Part shown: piece by piece, positions 10,803 to 22,797 of the stretch | Layout of the letters: each line of letters begins with the position of its first letter | How positions within the stretch are numbered: position 1 is the first letter of the stretch | Assembly (NCBI GenBank): GCA_020091685.1 | Contig: CM034594.1 | Span: 1,364,692 to 1,428,691, forward strand | Reading direction: 5' to 3' | Length of the DNA: 64,000 nt | Origin: Lutjanus erythropterus | Taxonomy: Eukaryota > Chordata > Actinopteri > Lutjaniformes > Lutjanidae | Notes under the pieces: model-generated | What the model saw: only the letters and a program-made list of their open reading frames with translations | Database searches by the model: none | Told to the model about the DNA's origin: nothing | Position numbers and translations under genes: made by a program

Positions 10803-13800
10803 CGTGTGTTTCAGGCCTGAGTAGGGCTGGGAGTGGGTGTGTGAATGCTATTGCTCTCTTCTCACACATTCCTAACCTTCCATGATACCAGTTCATCCTC
10901 TAAGCTGTTTACCCTGCAACACCCAGGACCAGAGATCAACAATGGATGAGACTGAGAGGGATCAAAACGTCCTTGTTGTGTGCTGCTGTAGCTTTGTTCA
11001 CGTGTCTGTCACACATACAGCACTCCGCTCTGGGTATTTGGAGCTAACCGACAACATTCAGCACCATCTCTCTTTATGCTTATTGTCAGTTGTTTACATG
11101 TCATGATTAGGTTGACAGGCCCAATTATCCCAGTTGTGATTCTGATGTACTCAAATGGCCCCATGGGGAAACTTGTCCTAGTGGATAAATACGCACCACA
11201 GATAAATATGTAAAACACTATCCAGCTAATACAAATACATTTGAACAATCTGATCTAATGCCAAGCACGTGCATGTTCACAAGTGACATTAAAAACTGCT
11301 GGAGCTTTACAGACAAAACTTTATGGAGTTGAGTAACATGACTTGAAACAAAACACTGCAGTGTAGAAAGTGTATTTGAGTAGTAGTTAAAGTAAAGTAA
11401 TTTGAATAAATCTCTTTCAACTCTCTGCTTTTGTGATGCCAATATATTTTTGTGGATTATAACCACTTGAAATGACACCCCATTCCCTTAGTCTTATTTC
11501 AGTAATGTCATGAAGTCGTTTTCATATCCCCCGTCACCTTTCACATTAGACATATGGTCCACCAGCATTGGTTAAATTGTGTTGTTAAAGTTTTTGCAAA
11601 CTCACTGGCCCAAGCTGGCACCAGCTATTGTTGAAGTCAGGCTAACATTAGCATAATAATAAACTATAATTAACAAGTTACTTATGATTAGAAATCATTT
11701 TCCTGGAACCAGACTATTAGGTTGTTAAGGATCAGTATTTACTTTTGGATAAAGCAAACTGAGTTCGAAAATTGGAAACATTTAAGTTGCAATAATGCAA
11801 ACTGTTCATTTGAAAGCAATTACATTATTAAGCAGTATTGGGTGGTAATATATTACTACTAATATACTACTAATATTTATACTTTTTCCATTAATGAGTA
11901 GTGTAAGGGATTACAATTTCCAAAACAGTAATTATATTACAGTTACCATTTCAGGTAAGTCTGAGTTACTGGGTTACTTTTTGATCTTGGTCTTATGACG
12001 ACGTACACATGCGAAGGGTCAGGGCAGGTCACAAAGCTATACAAAGGATGAGGGATAAAGAGGGAGACAGACTTTCCACAGGTGGAGGTATTGTCATTAT
12101 TTTTGTTTGTCTGACTGGCTCCTCCAGAGAGAATATGTGTTAATGGAATATAATTTATAGGACAAACTCAGAGAGACTGACTTTGTTTCCACCATAGTCG
12201 GCATCTGGACGGCTAACAAAATCTTTCTGGGTGTTAACAGTTCTCTGGATCACCAGTTCAACTTTGGAGTGCAACAAGGCCGCCAACAAGGTATGAAAGT
12301 AATAAAGTAATATAATGAGTCCTGTAATTTATTACTTTTGATACCAAGTAATACATAAAGTAATAGTATTACTTTATAAAGGAGTAATAGGGTTAATGAA
12401 AATCTTGAGGACAGGTGGCGAGTGAGAATGAAAGTTGAACAGAAATGGCTCTGAAGAGAATCAAAAAGATGGCGTCCCATCACGATCCTGTCAAACACTG
12501 ACTCACCACATTATTGTGGACAGATGGGTGATTTTTCATTGTGAAAAGGTGGACAGCAACAGCAAATATGACATTTACAAAATCAGATGAAACCCCACAC
12601 AAATGTCACTGTGGTATTAATGTTGTCAGTCTAATGTTTTGTCTTGTAAATCAGTTGTCTGGACTCTGGGATGTAATATCATCATTTTGTGTACCTAAAT
12701 TAAATCTAATATTCTGCTTTGGTAATTATTTGACAACACAAACCTGTATGTAGTACTGTGATCGCACCTGTGTTACTGTTTGAGACACAGTTAGCTTATA
12801 AAGGTGTAAAGGTAAGAACTCCTCATTTGTTCTGTATTATATCAACCTTTATTCTTCATCATTATTAACTTGTCTTCCACCTCCTCCTTCTTTTCTTTTG
12901 CACTCCTCCAGGAGTGAGATGCACACACAGAAAGAGGAGGAGGGTGAGAAAGAAAGGAATCTAAAAATAATTTTAGAGAGACAAAGACAAAGCCACAAAG
13001 GAAGACAAAACGGCCTGAATTTTCAGCTAATCAGAGGAAGGTGCAGCAGATAGTATCTCTGTAGTGCTGTGTGTGTGTGTGTGTGTGTGACTGTGTGTGA
13101 AGGCATCTGCTTGTGCATGCATATTCATCTGTCTGAGTGTGTGCATCTGTCTACTGGGTAGACACTAACATAAGCCTATTAAAGCTGCTGTGTAGTTATG
13201 AAACACGATGATCTCACCAGCCAGGTGGTGGCAGACACACTTCCTGCTCACAATAAATAAGCCCTCTGGCACGTGTTTCAAGTGAGCTTTTCCACCAGTT
13301 AGTGCTGGAACAGAGAAACCTAATCATGCTGTCTGTGTGTGCGGTTGTGTGTGTGTAATATGTTTGTGTCTGCAAACATGTTAAATCTGAGACTCTGTGG
13401 TTTTACAACCACCATGCCTCAGTGACTCCATAACAGCCTGTTATTTTAACCAACACTGTCTGAATGTAAATTAGGCTCCTCCTAACACACACAGAAACAC
13501 ACACACACAGAGAGAGAGACACAACCACAATTAATGATCTGTGGGGTTACAAATACTCAATAATCTAACTCTATGTGCAAATAAGCAATCTTCCCATGCG
13601 TCAGTGGCCAGCAGGGCCTCCAGCACACATTTGCTTACAGTAACAAGCAATAACCTACTTACTGTACCGTCGCCGGAAACCCTAACAACACTGAAATAAA
13701 TGATGTGTGATTACTGAGCAAGTCATTCATCTCGAGGATGTTAATTAGAGTTGATTTATCCTAAAGTTGCTGTTTTTCTTACACAACTGAGGCAATTAGG

Positions 13801-13839
13801 CCAATTTTAACTTACAAGATTAGGAGAAAATCAAAAAGA
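10803..13839. other. Non-coding AT-rich tract
   Basis: No exon or structured element supported. Contains AT-rich sequence with repeated 'agtaat' and 'taatat' motifs (about 11,820-11,950 and 12,300-12,390) and a (GT)n tract at 13,069-13,089. Confidence 0.5.
13069..13089. repeat. (GT)n microsatellite
   Basis: Short pure GT tract in a TG-rich neighbourhood. Confidence 0.9.
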
Positions 13840-14345
13840 TCTTACGCATTTTCCTTAACCAATAGTTGAAAACACTAATAATGAATTGATCATTAACATT
13901 TTCTCCTTTTTTCTCATTTTAAGTTGAAGTTTAAGTTTCCTTATTCAGCCTATTGCTCAAATGGGGTGAAATTACCACAATTTCTAGATCAGGGTTTCCC
14001 CTCAAAGTGTTGCAAGTCTGTTGGCCCGCTAGTCCTAAAGATGGGGGGATTTTATTCAGGGGATATATTTTTTAATATTTTCAAATCTCCAGTCAGCTTT
14101 AAGTACTGATGTACCCTAGGGCCCTATGAAATCTGTGTTACGGCTTTTAAAAATTCTCACAGAAACGAGGCTTACAGGCCAGTCCTAAATGTGACCATCA
14201 GTCTGTCAGATATTTGCCACTGGGGCCTAACAACTCTGCTGGGGGAAACCCTGTAGACTGTCAATTGATTATCTATTAATATATTTTTAATTGGTTAAAT
14301 TCTTAATTAAATAATCAATTAATGACTAATCATTAACATTCCTAG
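13840..14345 (-). repeat. Dispersed repeat R2, inverted copy split by an insertion
   Basis: The outer parts ('ttccttaaccaatagttgaa' near 13,851 and 'gactaatcattaacattcct' near 14,323) match the reverse complement of the two ends of the R2 copy at 54.1-54.3 kb. The middle is occupied by the unrelated element at 13,990-14,253, consistent with a transposon inside a transposon. Boundaries are approximate. Confidence 0.45.
13990..14253. mobile_element. MITE with CAGGGTTTCCCC termini, copy 1
   Basis: Perfect 12-bp terminal inverted repeats CAGGGTTTCCCC and GGGGAAACCCTG. The interior shares 'tagggccctatgaaat' and 'ggcctaacaactctgct' with the element at 58,100-58,500 in the same order and orientation. 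Non-coding and non-autonomous. No target-site duplication was established. Confidence 0.8.
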
Positions 14346-15544
14346 ATCCAGTAAAATCAAGTATACAAACTTGAGCTCCAATTTCTGTTTTTAAAATTAA
14401 GTTAAAGTCATGGACAAAACTTAAGTTAATTTTTCTTTTTTTTTAAATCGTATACGGTGAGTATTCTTTTCATTAAAAGTAATATAGAAATCATAAATCA
14501 GAGTACAACATAAACAACTGAAGAGAACAAAATCATCTTTACACAACCAATAAATAAAGTTGTGTTTTCTTGTTTGTCATTACTGTGACTGAGCCAAGTG
14601 GAGGAAATTAAAAACCAACCACTTTCTATGACATTGTTTCCTTTAACATACCACATGCTTCAGGCATGTACCCCAAACCTCAATAAGTAAATATGTGCAT
14701 GAGTGTGTGTGTCCATAAAACATGTGGTATCAAACAGCTCAGAATGAGGGCAGCGCAGCACCCTTTAAATACAACATTCAAACACTCAAATGTTATCACC
14801 TCATAAAGTTGTTCTAAAAAAAATGTGCTAGTAAATAGTCTGCTGTACCTCTGCACATCGTTTGGTGCTGGACAAGTACAGTACAATGGGTTTATTGGAG
14901 CTGTTTTGCTGAAAACTGCTGCCTGCTGAAGCTGAAAGGTTGACAAGACCAGTAATTCAGAACAGTAAAACATTCAGCTCAAAGACGCTAAATCAAGCTC
15001 CACCTTCGGAAACCTGCGGACAGCTGTGGATTTGTCTATTAAAGTGCGACTTCTCACCTTAAATCTATTATAAAAAATATTGATCAGTGCAGCTTACATA
15101 GTAAATAGTGCATCTGATAAGATGTAGTCAGTGGAGAGTTAACTCTAAGGGGGTAATCTTGCTCAATTTTACACCAAAATGAGGGCATATACACATGTAG
15201 GTAGTTAGGAAACACGTGAAAAAGTAGAAAAAGAATCACAGAGGTTACTAACAAAGGTGACAAGCCTTCATTGCCACATCATCTCCTCCTCGCTGATGAT
15301 TCAGTGTCACAAATGCACCAGAAAAAAAAGGTTACTTGCATCTTGCACAATATGAAGAACAAAATCACTGTTGCACATTGTTCCCATGTCTATAAAAAAC
15401 AGTAAAAAATGTTCCTGGCTATTTACGTGATAATGTCTCTAACGTCAATGCATGTCTCAGCACTGCAATGGAATAGTGAGTCTTGCATGTGCAAAACTAA
15501 ACTGTCCACGCGGGTCTCATGTTTCCATCACTGCCGATTGACGC
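14346..15544. other. Non-coding tract
   Basis: AT-rich sequence with no supported exon, RNA gene or clear repeat. Confidence 0.5.
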
Positions 15545-15905
15545 AGGAGGCTGAGAAAAGCTTTCACACTGGCACAATCCTGGTTCATTTCAAAGTGGGC
15601 TAACCCCCGACTTTAGCTTAGGGCTTGCTGGCCCTGCTCCAGAGCAGGGTTAGCCCTGAGTTTGCTGGGTTATCCCCTGAAAACTGACTAGACCCAGGTG
15701 CCCGTTGGTCTAAAAGATCAAAGGCACAGTCATTTTTAAATGTTCACATCAGCTGCTGTACCAACGGACACAAACCAGAGCGAAGTAGAAATGCACTTTG
15801 AATCATATAGCCCAGGGCTTATTGTAACCCTGGACTAACAATGTGTGTGTGAAAGGGGTCTAAGTTATCCCAGGATAGGGATAGCCCTAGGCTAAGAATA
15901 TGCAG
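15545..15905. repeat. Probable MITE with GGGCTAACCC / GGGTTAGCCC motifs
   Basis: The left part has 'ctttcacactgg' followed by 'gggctaaccccc'. The interior has 'cagggttagccctgag', 'gggttatcccctg' and 'cagggcttattgtaaccctgg'. The right end has 'gtgtgaaaggggtctaag', the inverse of a 'ctttcacac' end. The palindromic motifs and mirrored ends suggest a degraded inverted-repeat element, but the ends do not align well enough to set exact boundaries. Confidence 0.4.
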
Positions 15906-16700
15906 TTTAAAGAACTCTTAAGTGGGCTTACTCTACATGTTTTGTTGGGAGACTTCAGCTGCTCCAGTTCATCAATCATCATGTTGTGTCACCACTGCTG
16001 TGACTCCTGTTAAGCCAAACACAAGCTATCCAATCATCTGCTGATGAAACTGCCTGATACATTTCGATTAGCCAATCAGCTCTGCCAAAGAATCCTCCAA
16101 ACCCCTGTTTTTCCTCCAGTCGCACTGTGTAAAAAAAAACTGCACTCAGATGGACGGGCTGTCCAATAGAGAGTCGTGACAGTCAAATCCAGTGCCTTAT
16201 CCTGACAGACTGCTCATCGATTTCTGCCTCTGATCAATACCACTCTCTCCCTCTTTTTTCTTTCTCTCCTTCCCCTCATCCGTGTCTCCTCTTCTCAACG
16301 ACTCTCCATCATCATATGTCTCCATTATCCCCGACTTATCTTTCTCTACAGACCAGCGCAAAGCCTGTAGTTACAGACAAAACTTCATTGACCAAATGTA
16401 AGATGATGGAGGAGTGTGTCTTCAAGTGGCTTTGAACTCACACACACATAGGCTGGGTGTAAGTCAACTGATCAAGCTTGGCACTATATTACATGATCAA
16501 TAGCTCTCCGTCCTCTACGGTACGTGTGTGTGCGTTTGTGTTTGTATATGGGCCTGGTGTTTGGAGCAGCGGCTAGTTTTCAAACCTCTCATCCTAACTC
16601 AACATCTCTCCCCCTTCTTCCAATCAACATGGCATCCACACTCCGTCACGCTACGGCAGACACGCACACACGCGAGGACCATGTGAAAACCTTGCTGCTG

Positions 16701-16729
16701 CATGGCAACCAGATCCCATGGCAACCAGT
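16701..16729 (+). promoter_or_regulatory. Two direct RFX-like half-sites, 17-bp period
   Basis: CATGGCAACCAG occurs exactly twice, at 16,701-16,712 and 16,718-16,729. The core ATGGCAAC is the half-site of the RFX X-box consensus. Two identical 12-mers this close are unlikely to be random, but they could also be a small tandem duplication without function. No nearby transcription start is seen. Confidence 0.35.
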
Positions 16730-16751
16730 GGTATGGGGTTTTTTTGTGGGG

Positions 16752-16773
16752 TGAGAGAGAGAGAGAGAGAGAG
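16752..16773. repeat. (GA)n microsatellite
   Basis: Short GA tract in a purine-rich region. Confidence 0.9.
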
Positions 16774-17239
16774 GGAGAGCAGAGTGAAGGGGAAGAGGAA
16801 GGAGGGGTGACAGATATTTGGGAGAAAAACCTCAACTCTGGAAAAGAACAAAAATAGAAGGAGGGAAGAAGGCAGAGGAAGTAGCGGAACAGCATGAATA
16901 CGTCAACACACACACACTTCTTTCAGTGTGCTGAGATCAGATGAGCATGAGGAGAGAAAGACAGACAGTGACAACATTGTGGGTGAAGGGAGACCTCCCT
17001 CTGCGCTGATCACTACGAGGTCTTCCTGGTGAGGAGCAGAGGGGAGGGAGGGAGGAGAGTGAGATAGAGGAATATACGGACAGAAGGAAAACTCATCCTC
17101 TCAATAATTTCCAATAACACTTTAGATTACGGTCTGCAAAATACACTAAATACTTTGTACAATAAATAATTTTATGAGCTGTTAAGAGAAGAAGCACAGG
17201 GAATAAGGTAACAAATTTAGGAGGGACCTGAAACTTTGC

Positions 17240-17400
17240 AAATGACCCTTCTTAAGTCCCACCCACTTTTGCTCTGTGATCCAATATCAGTTGAGCAAGT
17301 TTGGTAACCTGTGATGTGATTATATGTGCTGTGTTCTAGGTTCATCCATGTTGAAAACAAGAGCTAATTTTGAAAAAGATGTTCCTTGGGGAACCTGTAA
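17240..17400 (+). repeat. Dispersed repeat fragment shared with 415-570
   Basis: The 17,270-17,304 block matches 436-470 closely in the same orientation (see the entry at 415). The flanks are more diverged. Confidence 0.5.
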
Positions 17401-17954
17401 AAGTCACATATTATAGTCACATCTTAAGTTAGCTTAAATTAGCAAAAAGTCATACATCTGATAGCAGTATTGTTGTGTCATGAACAGATAACAGCTGTTT
17501 GCTCCACTGGAATTACTAATGCGTGCTTTTTTAAATGAATGAAAACTGACAAATGAAGAATATCATGCTACACTGTATGTTGTTCAATAAATTTCAATTA
17601 CATTTTTGTCTCAGTAACATGTATATACGTTCAGCTGCTTTACTGTCAGGACATAAAAGGTATATGGATCCAAAAACCACATTACTGTTCCTGTGCTTTT
17701 TATCATCATTTTAAAGTACACACACAACTATTCCCAGTAACAGAATTACTGTGGACTGTAGTTAATCAATCCATATCCAAAAACTTTTTACATTGTCATT
17801 TCCTAGTTATTTGTTTGACAATATTGTAGCTTTCAAATAAATAAAATAAAATTGTTACCCACTTATTCCCTAACCTTTTTGCAGAGTAATTATTTTTACT
17901 GATATGCTCTATGTACACAATTATACTGTAATTTGTGGGCAGTAATCTAATTTT

Positions 17955-18017
17955 CAGAGGAGAGGAGAGAAAGGGAGAGGAGAGGAGAGGAGAGGAGAGG
18001 AGAGGAGAGGAGAGGAG
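17955..18017 (+). repeat. (AGAGG)n pentanucleotide satellite
   Basis: Polypurine tract of about 12 AGAGG units with a few imperfect units at its left end. The same unit, on the other strand, forms the CCTCT tract at 27,371-27,414. Confidence 0.95.
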
Positions 18018-18854
18018 CCACAGCACAGGTCTTTGTTGCCTGTGTGACAGCGCCCCTGCTGGACAAAAGGAGTAACACACTGTCATGGTAACAGGCCAGC
18101 TGCCTGTGTTCATGTTGTGTATTTGAATGTGTGTGTGAGGTCACAGTCTGTGACCTCTGACCTCTGCCCTCCTGTCAGATCTGTCCAGACAGGAGTAGAT
18201 GTTTTTTTTGCTGACACATACACATATGTCTGCACTGATTAATGCATGCATGCCACATGTTCCATGTAAAATCACATTCCTTCAGATTTCTGGTGTCGAC
18301 TGTCAATAAAAAACAGTCATGCATAATGTATGTTTATGCATGTACAGCAACTAGATACAAGCATACAACTCTAAAATCAATAAAGCTTTTAAAGCTTTTA
18401 ACATCACTCTCTGTCTGACTGCCCGTCTGATGAGCTGCTGTTTGTCTTTGGTCTGTGCATTCCTAAACAGCAAACATTTGAAAGTTGGCTTAAGGATGAA
18501 CTGATGGTCCCTATTTAAAGTCAGATCAAGTTAAAATGACATACTGATGCTGCTGGGTGCAAACCTTGTATCTCCATATTTAGATTTTTTTTTAATGCTA
18601 TTAGTCCTCCTTTATGTCACAGGTTTTACAGATATTTAACCATTGAAAAGTATTAAGAAGAGATACTAACTTTGACTAAGAAGAATAAGTTTAAGAGCTT
18701 TTATTTTTCATTTCCTGATAAGTAACAGTTTTGAACATATGAGGTTTCTTCCTGACAGCAACAATATGTTGCTCCTAAATGTATCACTGTTTCTCCAGAT
18801 ATCTGTTAGAATCAAATTAAAGTAGTTAAATTCTATACACTATTACAAATAAAC

Positions 18855-19290
18855 ATGCTAACTAGAACCATAAAGGGTTCTTCAGTTTGTCCCCATAGGA
18901 GAACTCTTTTTTTGTTTCTGGTAGAACCCTTTTATAAAAAGTTCAATCTGTAATAGTTCCACCCAGTACCCTCTTTGGGGGTTCTATCCAGAACCTTTGC
19001 ACCTTCTGAAGGTTTCATTTGTTTTATATTCAGGGTTTCATCTAGAACCCAACAGGGTAGAAGGGTTCATCTTTAATTCTCTTGTACTCTGAGGGTTAAT
19101 ACCAGTTGAATCATGGGTAAACATTTGAATATTTAAAGGATGAGGATCTTTTAACACCCAAGCCTTCAACAGTCCTCCATTTTTTTCCTTCTAAAAGGGG
19201 TTCTTTGGATGAAAAGGGTTCTTAATGGAACCTTTACTCTTACGACAAACCCTCTCTTCAAAAAGGAGTTCTTCAGAAGCAAATGGTTCT
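18855..19290. repeat. Degenerate AGAACC/GGTTCT interspersed repeat
   Basis: At least ten 'gggttct', 'agaaccc', 'ggttcta' or 'aggttc' motifs occur on both strands within about 430 bases, for example 'aaagggttcttcag', 'ctggtagaaccctttt' and 'aaaagggttcttaatgg'. This resembles a GAACC-type repeat cluster common in teleost non-coding DNA. It is not coding. Confidence 0.65.
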
Positions 19291-19407
19291 GGGTAGAGCA
19301 TCAGCATCAGCCCTCAGTGTAATTATATTTTTGCATTTTTACTTTTATTTTGAACTTGTCCCCCTTCTACACATTGCAGCTGTGGTCAAAAACCTGCTCT
19401 GCATATA

Positions 19408-19463
19408 TACATCTATTATCTATCTATCTGTTCATCCATCTGTCTGTCAATCTATCTATTTGC
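19408..19463. repeat. Degenerate (ATCT)n tetranucleotide repeat
   Basis: 'atctattatctatctatctg' followed by related ATCT/GTCT units. Confidence 0.8.
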
Positions 19464-22400
19464 CCGAGTGACACCAACCATCTGTCTGCTTGCCCTCAAA
19501 TCTGTGTCTTGCAGCGTTTTCTGCTCCACAGGGAAGCAGTCGTGTCCCTACACTACAACAAATCATCCTTATAGCAACATCTGGTGACACAGAAACAATA
19601 GAAGAAAATGTCATTTACAGTGCAGCACAGAGACATGAGAAGAAAATTACAGTCAGTCTGTATCATCATTGTGGCGATAAACAATGCCAGTGACTGACTT
19701 TACAGTGGTTTGGGAGTTTTGGTTGTTGTGGAGAGGCGAGACTGAACGACCTTCACAGGGTGGTCGTGTCTTATCGACCGGCGCTAAAAGCCCAAGCTGG
19801 TCACGCAGAAACAAAGGCAGAGGAAATGGGTTTAGAAATTCAGGCAGACACGCACTGTGGTGGCGCTGCAGCACATGTCTGATAGCTGATCGACACGTCT
19901 GATAGCTGATATCTTGAGTAAATATTCAATAATAATCCACATGTGGATCGCCATTCTTAACATTTGGAGACAGTACATGGTGAGGAGAAAGCTCAGAGGT
20001 CTACTTACTAATGATTTGGACCACATATAACCATTTAAAGCTCTTAAATTTTCATAAGTGGATTATTATAAAATGACTGTAATGTATTTCAACCATATCT
20101 TTGGAGTAAACATTACATTTTTTTGTGCTATAATGTCTGTTGCTGCAAACAGACAAAATTATGTTCTGTGGTAGGGTCATATAGGAGCATGACTAATTAA
20201 AGGAAAACACAACAAAGTTTCATGTTGCAAAACTTGTCCCACTCTGTCCAACTGATTTCTTTATCTAAAAAACAAACTATTCAATCATAGCAAATTATGA
20301 AAGTAATGCAACATTTTTCAAACCTTGGAAACACCACATCAAAATTCAAATGTTTTCATTCACCTCTACAAACCCTGTATAATGGGTTGTAATGGATTAT
20401 ATTGCATTATGGACAAATGCCATTAATATTTTAAATGATACTGGCCTCTTGACACAACACAGACAAAATGTTTCAGAATGATGAATTCACAGTTTTTATC
20501 TTCTCATGGAAGGACATACCCTGCCCTGCTGTACTAACCATATACACCTCTTTTATTATAAGAGAGTGCAAGAATCGTGTAAGGACTGGTGGGGATAATT
20601 AAAGAAGATAAGAAAAAGGACCAGGAATAGTGAAAAAAAAATACTAGAAGGGTGGATGGAAAAATAGAGAGGATTATCTATAGAACAACTGAAGGTGAAT
20701 GAAGAATGAAGGGAAGGAACACACAATGGGAAAGTGCGGAAGTGAATGAATGCAGGAATTAAGGAGGAAGTCTTCTACTGGGCAACAAGTTGGAACAGTT
20801 ATCTCAGTGAAAACATCCCACTTCCAGAAACTCGCCCATGTTAGAGCCTACAGTTCACATCAGTTAACCTCCAGAGAAAGAAAAGTGGAGGGGGACTGTG
20901 AGGACGCAGGGTAAACACTGCTGAGGTGACGACCCTGCGGCACACTGGGTCATCCAAGGCCGGTAGAGAGAGAAAAAGAAACAGAGATAGAGGAGAGACA
21001 AGTGGACTGGTGTTCAGGCCTGTTGCTAGAACACAGGCACTTAACAATAGTGACTTTGACGTACAGAGGAGAGGAGAGGATACAGAACATTCTTGTAGTC
21101 ACTTTCTCTTCACTTCAACCATATCGGCCCCTTTGACACACACTCTCTGTTTCTCTCTGCACACCCCACTTTAGAGCAAAACAAAACCCCATCAAAAGCG
21201 AAGGGAAGCCACCTCAATAGGCATCATGCCCCAAGAAAAGCGTGGCGAGACAAAAGAGAGGGATTCTTTTAGAATCCGAGAAGTGTGTGTGTGTCTGTGT
21301 GCAGTACCCTCAGTCACTACAGATTACAGACACGCACCACAGATGGCCAGCGCGTCTCGTCTTTTCACCGCCACCACCGCCGAGAATAATGGCCAGCGGT
21401 GGCCCCTCCTCCTCCTCCTCCGCTCCCCTTTCTCTTTTGACAGCACGTGTGTCCGTCAAATGGAAGCGTGTGTCTAGGACAATGGCAGCCAGACAAAGAG
21501 CCCGCCTACCCCCCACCAGGATGCTGAATAGGGGGGCACGTGGGCCTTGTCATCGGGGGAACAATAGCGCTGGGGGAGAGGGAGGGAGAGGGTGTGGCAC
21601 CCCCAGCAGCACCCACTGCAACTGGGGATGGTGAGGTGCAGCCTGGGTGGCCTGAGTTCACATTTGAACTTGTAGTGTTTAGTGTTGTTAAGGGAGGGCA
21701 AAAAAAAGCCACAAATCTATATGTAGGCCATTGGATAAAAATAGAAGAAATAACATCAAATAAAGATGCGACATCAGTGTTCCTGCTGAGCTGTGTACAT
21801 TTGGTGAGGCTAAAAAATTATTATTAATTCACCAAATTGTGGCTAACTTTTATAATAATACATGTGGTTTTGCATGTTTCAGCATATTAAACACAAATGA
21901 TGTATATCTTAAATGACTGCGGACTTTTTAATCAAATCATGCCTACTGCCTACCTTGTACTGTAAGTGTTTTAAGACTGATCATGCATTAATTTCAGAAT
22001 GTGAGAATCAGCATGCAGAGATATAAATCGCGCATGGCATCAGTAATCCAAAATAAGTCCAATATATTTTTTTTTATGTTTATTGGCACTTGGAACATTT
22101 AAAGACTAAATTTGTTCCTGCTTTCAAGGAATCCCCTTTATTGTTGCACAATAAACTTTTTAGCCGAGCTAAATGTCTGTCAGCAAGTCCAATCCATCAC
22201 TCTGCACAGCAGCTCGCAGATGGATTGCCATGACATTTCTTAAAGACATTCATGCTCCCCAGAGGATGAATCCTCCTGACTGTAGTCATCCACCGTCTTA
22301 GTCTGGAGTACAATTTGTGGTTTTCAGCAAAATTTCACATCCATTATTGGACATTCCTCAGCTGTATTGTGTTTTGCTGAACCAAACTGTCACTCCTTGA

Positions 22401-22751
22401 TTCCACCGAGCATGTCACGTCTGCCCCATGATTTTGACCCATTGTCGACACGGTTTCGTGCCCCACCAGCAGTGTTTCAGAAATGGGGTGTTTTGCTCGC
22501 CTAATTAGGTTGACTTGCTCAGATTCTTTCCTTGCTTTTTCTGCTTCTTCCACGGTTTGATAGGCTACGTAGTTGAATAGTTTCTTTTTTGACTGTTTTT
22601 TTATGATCAGGAGTCTGGACAGGGTGTTTTATTCAGAAAACTGACTGGATTCTCTTGGCTGTTTCTGTGTCTGACTTCCTACCCGCTTGATCTGCTCTGT
22701 GGCTCTAAGGGAATCACAAGCATTATGTAAAAACAGCTCTGGGTGCCATGG

Positions 22752-22797
22752 CACAGCCATAACGTGACACAGCCAAAACGCGACACAGCCATCCCCA
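22752..22797 (+). repeat. Three 16-bp tandem units (CACAGCCA...)
   Basis: Units CACAGCCATAACGTGA, CACAGCCAAAACGCGA and a partial CACAGCCATCC follow each other with a 16-bp period. Small minisatellite seed. Confidence 0.8.

Larger units (their letters stand above)
15906..18854. other. Non-coding tract with GA-rich and AGAGG repeats
   Basis: Contains a pair of CATGGCAACCAG motifs (16,701-16,729), a GA run (16,752-16,773), an R1-adjacent repeat fragment (about 17,240-17,400) and the AGAGG pentanucleotide tract (17,955-18,017). No exon is supported. Confidence 0.5.

Noticed and set aside
21242..21634. 130-codon plus-strand frame in a GC-rich patch
   Set aside because: Ser/Pro/Gly-rich translation of low-complexity DNA; better explained by base composition.
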